Below, piece by piece: positions 58,859 through 64,000 of a stretch of DNA of 64,000 nt. Each line of letters opens with the position of its first letter. Position 1 is the stretch's first letter. The notes beneath the pieces are model-generated. The model searched no databases and was not told the origin of the DNA. It saw only the letters and a program-made list of their open reading frames with translations. This DNA comes from JAAYUH01 sp964640995 (GTDB lineage: Bacteria > Caldisericota > Caldisericia > B22-G15), in NCBI GenBank assembly GCA_964640995.1, contig CAZXJJ010000001.1, forward strand, positions 434,001 to 498,000, read 5' to 3'. Both the position numbers and the translations under genes were made by a program.

Positions 58859-61172
58859 ATTTTTTGTATGAAATTGCTAATTTATACAATTCTTCATTAA
58901 CTTTTTTATCGATTTCTTGAATGTTCAAACCTGTCAAAATTTCTAATCCCTCTTCGATTGTTGAAATCGCATATATGTGAAATTTACATTCTTTAACTGC
59001 ATCTATCACTTCCTTTTTGAGCATAAGATTTTTAACATTTGTCTTAGGAATTATTACTCCTTGTTTACCATTAAATCCTTTAATTTTACATGTATCAAAA
59101 AATCCCTCAATTTTTCTGTTGACTCCTCCAATCGGTTGAATTTCTCCTTTTTGGTTAACAGATCCAGTTACTGCAAGATATTGTTTTATTGGTATTTTAC
59201 CTATACTTGAAATTAATGCATAGAGTTCGGCACTTGATGCAGAATCACCCTCAACTTCCTCATATGATTGTTCGAAAGTAAGAGTTGCATTAAGAGAAAG
59301 AGGCTTATCTTTTGCATATCTCTCACCAATAAAACCAGAGAGAATCATGACACCCTTATCATGAATTCTTCCAGAAAGTTTTACTTCTCTTTCAATATTA
59401 ATAATACCTTTTCCTCCCATGGAGATATCTGCTGTAATTTTTGTAGGTTTTGCAAAATCAAAGTCACCTATAGAAATTATTGCAAGACCATTTATTTGAC
59501 CAATTTTTTCTCCATCAACATCAATAAGAAGTGTTCCATCTTTTATTAATTCATGAATTTTTTTCTCAATTAAATTTGATCTGTAATATTTCTCATATAT
59601 TGCTTTTATAATGTGTTTTGCTTCAATATAATTTGAATTTTCTTTTTGAGCCCAATAATTAGCTTCAGTAATTAAATCTCCTATCAGTTGGAATCTTGTT
59701 GTTATTTTATCTTGATCTTCAACAACTCTTGATCCATATTCAATTACCTCTTTAACTGCATCTTTGGTTAAATGTTTAAAATTCTCCCTTCTAACATAAC
59801 TACTGATAAAATTTACATATTTATTCATGTTTTCTTCATTTCTATCCATTTCTGTATCAAAATCTGCTTTAACTCTGAAAAGTTTTTTGAAATCTTCATC
59901 ATAATAATAAAGTAGATAATAAATATATGGAGTTCCAATTAATATAACTTTTACATCTATTGGAATGGGTTCTGGTTTTATAGATACTGTTGGTACAATT
60001 TTTAATTGTTCAAGAGGATTTTCTATAATTGATTCTTTGTTCTTTAGTGTTCTTTTCAATGCATCCCAAGAGAATTGATTTAAAAGAAGGTCAAGTGCGT
60101 TTATTATAATATATCCACCATTTGCTTTATGAATTGAACCAGATTTTATCAAATTAAAATCTGTAAACATGACACCCATTTTAGTTTCATACTCAATTCC
60201 ACCAAGTAAATTGAAATATGTCGGATTTGTTTCAAAAACAACAGGTGCGCCTTTTGTTTTTGAATTATCAACAATTACATTTATCCTATATCTCCTTAAA
60301 AATTCATCACTATTTTCTTTTGGTGATTTAAAGAAATTTAAATTATTAATTATATCTTCTTTTAATTCATCAAGATAATCGCTAACTTCTGGAACATCGC
60401 TATACTTTTCTTTTAAATCTTTTAGAAGATGCCCAATTGCAAATACAGCAATTTCAATATCAAGTTCATTTAAATTTTCAATTATTCTCTTATCAATTTT
60501 TTTAATTTTTAAAACAACTTCATTTAATTCCTCAAGTAATTTTTGACCTTCTTCTTGAATTCTTTTTTGGTCTTCCGGAGTTAATTTTTGAAAATCCTCA
60601 GGTTTAAGTGGCACACCATCTTTAAGTGGAATTGTTAAAACACCTGTTGGAGTTAATTGAATTAAAAATCCTTTTTCTTTGGCAATATTTTCAATTTCTT
60701 GAATTATATTTTCCTTTTCTATTTGAAATCTTTTTACAATTTCATTCCTTCTTCTTTCATAATCTTCTGTTTCAAATGCTTTAGGAATAGTTTTTCTAAT
60801 TGTTGAAATAAAATCTTCCATATCTTTTGCAAAACTATTACCTCTTCCTGCAGGAAATTTTATTAAATTTGGTCTATCAGGATCTTTAAAGTTATACACA
60901 TAACAAAAATCATCTGGTGTTTTTTCATCTTTTGCCTTTTCACTTACAATTCTTCTTATTGCAGATGTTCTTCCTGAACCAGAGGGACCGGAAATATATA
61001 AATTGTATCCATCAACTTTAATATCAAGTGCAAAATTTATACTTGATAGAGCTCTTTCTTGGCCTATTAAGAATTCAATAGGTTGAATTTCCTCTGTTGT
61101 TTTAAAATTAAAAATCGATAAATCACACTCTTTTTTTAATTGATTTGGATTTAATTTGTATTTTTCACTCAT
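58818..61172 (-). CDS. Lon-like AAA protease, AAA_32 / LonB type
   Basis: 784 residues. The N-terminal domain is followed by an AAA_32 module whose Walker A reads GPSGSGRT (residues 62-69, Arg in place of Lys, as is common in this family). ANGGYIIINALDLLL is the Walker B region, and a long helical insert lies in the middle. The C-terminal Lon protease domain has EGDSASSAELYAL (nucleophile Ser) and GGVNRKIEG (catalytic Lys), so the dyad is intact. No membrane segments are evident. ATG shares a base with the fakB stop; SD GAGGAGGAG. Confidence 0.93.
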   Translation of the reverse strand: MSEKYKLNPNQLKKECDLSIFNFKTTEEIQPIEFLIGQERALSSINFALDIKVDGYNLYISGPSGSGRTSAIRRIVSEKAKDEKTPDDFCYVYNFKDPDRPNLIKFPAGRGNSFAKDMEDFISTIRKTIPKAFETEDYERRRNEIVKRFQIEKENIIQEIENIAKEKGFLIQLTPTGVLTIPLKDGVPLKPEDFQKLTPEDQKRIQEEGQKLLEELNEVVLKIKKIDKRIIENLNELDIEIAVFAIGHLLKDLKEKYSDVPEVSDYLDELKEDIINNLNFFKSPKENSDEFLRRYRINVIVDNSKTKGAPVVFETNPTYFNLLGGIEYETKMGVMFTDFNLIKSGSIHKANGGYIIINALDLLLNQFSWDALKRTLKNKESIIENPLEQLKIVPTVSIKPEPIPIDVKVILIGTPYIYYLLYYYDEDFKKLFRVKADFDTEMDRNEENMNKYVNFISSYVRRENFKHLTKDAVKEVIEYGSRVVEDQDKITTRFQLIGDLITEANYWAQKENSNYIEAKHIIKAIYEKYYRSNLIEKKIHELIKDGTLLIDVDGEKIGQINGLAIISIGDFDFAKPTKITADISMGGKGIINIEREVKLSGRIHDKGVMILSGFIGERYAKDKPLSLNATLTFEQSYEEVEGDSASSAELYALISSIGKIPIKQYLAVTGSVNQKGEIQPIGGVNRKIEGFFDTCKIKGFNGKQGVIIPKTNVKNLMLKKEVIDAVKECKFHIYAISTIEEGLEILTGLNIQEIDKKVNEELYKLAISYKKFGEEKKSRDKNKK

Positions 61173-62017
61173 TACTCCTCCTCAATTAAATTTATTGAAA
61201 CTCCGAGGGACCCAGGGCCAGCATGGACACCAAGGGCACTGCTAATTAGTTTAGTAAAAGAATATTTAGGTTTTACTATTTTCATTATCTCTTCTTTAAC
61301 AAAGTTTATCTCCTCTTCAGCATCTCCATGAACAAAAGCAATTTCAAAATCTTTATTAATTTTGAGGTGATCTAAAACAATTTTTATTAACTCTTTTATT
61401 GAATTTCTTCTTCCTCTAATAAGTTTATATATTTTAGGCAATCCATTTTTCATTGTGAGAATTGGTTTAATATCAAGAATATTTGAAACAATTGCTTTAA
61501 TATCTTTAACTCTTCCTCCTTTATTTACATAATCAAGTGTATTTAAGGTAAAAATCAGAGAAACTTTTGATATTAAATCATTAAACTTTTTTAAAATTTC
61601 TTTTCTTGAGAGTCCTTTATCTATTAGCTCTTGAACTCTTTTTACAATAAAACCATAAGATGCTGATATATGATTTGAATCAAGAATATCTATTTTTTCT
61701 TTATCAACCTCTTCTTTTGCTATTTTGGCAGCATTAACTGTACCTGAGCCTTTTCCAGTTATGTGAATTGAAATTACTTCATCGCCTTTTTCAATTAGAT
61801 CTCTATAAACTTTTATGAAATCTTCAAGAGGAGGTTGTGAAGTGCTGATATTTTTATTTTTCTTTAAAAGTTCAAAAAACTCCTCACTTTTGATATCAAT
61901 ACCATCTCTTAAAAATTTATCATCTAATTTTAAATATAAAGGTATAACCTTTATATCATTTTCTTTTAAATACTTCTCTGGTAAATCACAACCAGAATCA
62001 ACAACTAATTTAATCAT
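61172..62017 (-). CDS. fakB: DegV-family fatty-acid-binding protein (FakB-like), copy 2
   Basis: 281 residues. KLVVDSGCDLPEKYLKEND, ISTSQPPLEDFIKVY, ITGKGSGTVNAAKIAKEE, NKGGRVKDIKA and VHAGPGSLGVSI are the DegV signatures. It lies directly after fakA (3 nt) and before lonB, so it is the probable operon partner of the kinase: it holds a fatty acid for phosphorylation to acyl-phosphate, feeding phospholipid synthesis. It differs clearly from the copy at 42763, which suggests separate acyl specificity. Confidence 0.93.
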   Translation of the reverse strand: MIKLVVDSGCDLPEKYLKENDIKVIPLYLKLDDKFLRDGIDIKSEEFFELLKKNKNISTSQPPLEDFIKVYRDLIEKGDEVISIHITGKGSGTVNAAKIAKEEVDKEKIDILDSNHISASYGFIVKRVQELIDKGLSRKEILKKFNDLISKVSLIFTLNTLDYVNKGGRVKDIKAIVSNILDIKPILTMKNGLPKIYKLIRGRRNSIKELIKIVLDHLKINKDFEIAFVHGDAEEEINFVKEEIMKIVKPKYSFTKLISSALGVHAGPGSLGVSINLIEEE

Positions 62018-62020
62018 ATT

Positions 62021-63583
62021 TTACTCCAATGCTATTATATAATAATAAAGTGGTTGGCCACCAAAATATACTTCAATATCGCAATTCGGATATAATTCTT
62101 GAAGATCTTCTCTAAGTTTTTTAGCTCTTTCTTCATCAATTTCTTCTCCATAGTATATTGATATAAGTGTTCCATCTTCAATTTCTATTGTTTTTAGCAT
62201 CTCTATCAAAGATTTTTCAGGAGACTCTTTGTTTCCAACAATTTTATCATCAAAAATAGAAATATAATCTCCCTCATTAATTTTTTTGTCATTAAAAATA
62301 GTATCCCTAATTGATTTTGTTACTTCAATAACTCTAATATTTTGTATATATTCTTTTAAATCTTCAATTATCTCTTCAAAACTTTTATTTTTGTCAACCA
62401 TGGTAAGAGAAGTTATACATTCTGGTATAGATTTTGTTGGTATCACTTCAACCTTTTTTTCTGTTAACTCTTTTGTTTGTAGTGCAGAAAAATAAACATT
62501 AGAATTATTTGGAAAAACAATAACTTTATCAGCATTAACACTTTCTATTCCTTCAAGTATCTCTTTTGTTGATGGATTAAAAGTTTGCCCTCCTTCAACT
62601 ATAAAATCAACTCCCGCTTCTTTTAAAATTTTTTCAAATCCTTTGCCTCTTGAAACAGCAACAAAGCCAATCTCTTTTTTTGTTTCTCTTAATTTATCAA
62701 CTTCATATTGCATATTTTCAATATTTATTTTTATAATTGTTCCCTTTTTATTGAAATAATTAATCAAATCAAATAAATTATTTGTGTGAAAATGAATTTT
62801 AAAGAAATCCTCTTCCTTTCCAACAATTAATGAATCTCCTTCTGTGTTGAAATCTCTCATTATCGCATCTTCTTTAAGATTGGTAGAGAGTAAAATTACT
62901 ACATCATAAGGGTAAATTAGTTTTTCAAATTTTCTTGGTTCTTTTAATTCAATTTTTTCAAGTTCAACCTCTCTTCCTTTTATTGCTTTATAACCACCTT
63001 CTACAAAACACAAGAAGCCAAGACCTCCAGCATCAACAACTCCTGCTTCTTTTAAAATACTTAACATTTCTGGAGTTTTTTTAAGGGTTTCTCTACCTTT
63101 TAAAATTGCATCAAAAAAAGCATCCTCTAAATTTTTTCCTTCTTTTATTTTTTCATAAAGAGTTTTTGCAAAACTTTTTGCAACAGTTAAAATTGTTCCT
63201 TCAACTGGTTTTATTACTGCTTTATATGCTTTTGAAACTCCCTCAATAAATGAAAGAGAAAGATCTCTTGGAGTTATTATATCTTTATCTTTTAAAACAA
63301 TATTCATTCCCTTAAAAATTTGTGACATTATAACTCCAGAATTTCCCCTTGCCCCCATCAAACTTCCTCTTGCTATACTTTGCGATACTTCACCAACTGT
63401 TTTTGGATTATTTTTGTTTATCTCTTCATAACTTGATTGAAGTGTCATATACATGTTTGTGCCTGTGTCTCCATCTGGTACTGGAAAAACATTTAATTTA
63501 TTTATATCTTCTTTTCTTTTCTCAACTTCTTTATATCCTTGATAAAAGAAGTTAAGAAAACAATCTTTATCGATATATTCCAA
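62021..63583 (-). CDS. fakA: fatty acid kinase FakA (DAK-phosphatase domain protein, YloV)
   Basis: 520 residues. FPVPDGDTGTNMYMTLQSSY is the DhaL-type metal/ATP motif, and GARGNSGVIMSQIFKGMNIV and VDAGGLGFLCFVEGGYKA continue the kinase domain. The rest is DegV-like with VGQTFNPSTKE-type loops (EGGQTFNPSTKEILEGIESV) and YYGEEIDEERA. FakA transfers phosphate from ATP to fatty acid bound on FakB. It follows an Asp23 gene by 2 nt, the order known from Bacillota. Confidence 0.94.
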   Translation of the reverse strand: MEYIDKDCFLNFFYQGYKEVEKRKEDINKLNVFPVPDGDTGTNMYMTLQSSYEEINKNNPKTVGEVSQSIARGSLMGARGNSGVIMSQIFKGMNIVLKDKDIITPRDLSLSFIEGVSKAYKAVIKPVEGTILTVAKSFAKTLYEKIKEGKNLEDAFFDAILKGRETLKKTPEMLSILKEAGVVDAGGLGFLCFVEGGYKAIKGREVELEKIELKEPRKFEKLIYPYDVVILLSTNLKEDAIMRDFNTEGDSLIVGKEEDFFKIHFHTNNLFDLINYFNKKGTIIKINIENMQYEVDKLRETKKEIGFVAVSRGKGFEKILKEAGVDFIVEGGQTFNPSTKEILEGIESVNADKVIVFPNNSNVYFSALQTKELTEKKVEVIPTKSIPECITSLTMVDKNKSFEEIIEDLKEYIQNIRVIEVTKSIRDTIFNDKKINEGDYISIFDDKIVGNKESPEKSLIEMLKTIEIEDGTLISIYYGEEIDEERAKKLREDLQELYPNCDIEVYFGGQPLYYYIIALE

Positions 63584-63585
63584 AA

Positions 63586-63915
63586 CTACTCCTCCTTGAC
63601 TTCTTCAACTATAACCTTTATTTCTGGTTTTATATGAATCATCTTTTGAAATGAAAATTCTGCCTGTTCAATTAAATTATTTATAACTTCTTTTATATTT
63701 ATTCCTTTTGAGACAAAAATATGATATTTAATAATAAATTTTCCATTTCGAAACTCAACTTCAACTCCTCTTGTTGCTTCACTGGAACCAAGTGCTTTTT
63801 CAATTTTCTGTATTATATTTACTGGTGCCATTCCAACAATACCATAACATCTAAGAGCAGATAGAATTGCTATATCTCTAATTGCATTTTTATGTATAAA
63901 ACTTTTTCCTTTCAT
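63586..63915 (-). CDS. Asp23/Gls24-family envelope stress protein
   Basis: 109 residues. The N-terminal AIRDIAILSALRCYGIVGMA and the repeat EVEFRNGKFIIKYHIFVSKG...KEVINNLIEQ fit the Asp23/Gls24 (DUF322) family, which often precedes the DAK/FakA gene. Role is cell-envelope or pH stress in Bacillota. TATAAT (63930-63925) lies 9 nt before the ATG and no SD is visible, so the operon may begin with a near-leaderless message. Confidence 0.9.
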   Translation of the reverse strand: MKGKSFIHKNAIRDIAILSALRCYGIVGMAPVNIIQKIEKALGSSEATRGVEVEFRNGKFIIKYHIFVSKGINIKEVINNLIEQAEFSFQKMIHIKPEIKVIVEEVKEE

Positions 63916-63924
63916 CTTTTTACT

Positions 63925-63930
63925 ATTATA
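63925..63930 (-). promoter_or_regulatory. -10 box of the Asp23-fakA operon
   Basis: Minus-strand TATAAT (63930-63925), with only a weak -35 17 nt upstream. The predicted start point is within a few bases of the ATG at 63915. The rest of 63931-64000 shows no gene. Confidence 0.5.
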
Positions 63931-64000
63931 TCATTAATTTTTATATAATTAACTTGTAAATGAAAAATAAAAGTTTTATTCAAATAGTATTTGAGGTTAT

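Noticed and set aside
1..64000. CRISPR array, prophage or insertion sequence
   Set aside because: No regularly spaced direct repeats, transposase or phage structural genes were seen. The only tandem repeat is the 25-bp duplication at 19665.

Overview
The window is a very AT-rich bacterial chromosome segment. It is densely packed, with many ATG/TGA overlaps and almost no spacer between convergent genes. The gene set looks Bacillota-like: nupNOPQ-type nucleoside transporter, DegV/DAK fatty-acid kinase parts, Asp23, PASTA repeats, and an R3H AAA ATPase beside tmk. It also carries features common in deep-branching anaerobes, such as a Lon-like AAA_32 protease, RtcB and two molybdenum hydroxylase operons. 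I infer an anaerobic, probably thermophilic, organotrophic scavenger of peptides and nucleosides. The species cannot be named from this sequence alone.

Layout. 1-2.3 kb: 3'-truncated proB, a decayed beta-propeller/stalk gene, and tRNA-Ala. 2.3-15 kb (minus strand): a nucleoside uptake and breakdown array (peptidase T, nucleoside phosphorylase, amidohydrolase, two nucleoside hydrolases, a four-gene ABC importer, ribokinase), preceded by PASTA lipoprotein-rpe-mazE-mazF. 15-19.6 kb (plus): a PfkB kinase with a three-subunit molybdenum hydroxylase. 19.6-26.7 kb: a decayed CBS gene, a long transketolase with a P5C-type aldehyde dehydrogenase, a decayed DUF998 gene and a polysaccharide deacetylase. 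26.7-35.3 kb: rtcB divergent from tRNA-Arg, then TPR, roadblock, rsmI, two broken genes, metG, MntA/HepT toxin-antitoxin and a CDF transporter. 35.3-42.7 kb: macrodomain and 2H phosphodiesterase pair, membrane protein, thioredoxin lipoprotein, nitroreductase, deoxynucleoside kinase, R3H ATPase, tmk and a TPR/CofE-like fusion. 42.8-50 kb: DegV, DUF362-ferredoxin, an ABC-2 exporter divergent from a membrane-anchored winged-helix regulator, radical SAM and metallo-beta-lactamase-fold genes. 50.1-54.7 kb: a second molybdenum hydroxylase operon plus a GDPD. 54.7-64 kb: a frameshifted old-yellow-enzyme gene, GIY-YIG protein, ECF S component, then a minus-strand operon Asp23-fakA-fakB-lonB-tsaE-tsaB-SDH protease.

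How the genes fit together. The first 23 kb can be read as one route. Nucleosides enter by the ABC importer and are split by hydrolases or the phosphorylase. Ribose is phosphorylated by RbsK and routed through Rpe and transketolase. Bases are deaminated and possibly oxidised by the molybdenum hydroxylases. Two toxin-antitoxin pairs are translationally embedded in housekeeping operons. Five or six accessory genes are broken while all core genes are intact, so the window shows ongoing loss of non-essential genes. Several genes have a -10 box only 6-9 nt before ATG and no Shine-Dalgarno sequence, which suggests leaderless mRNAs. Three divergent gene pairs share symmetric -10 boxes.
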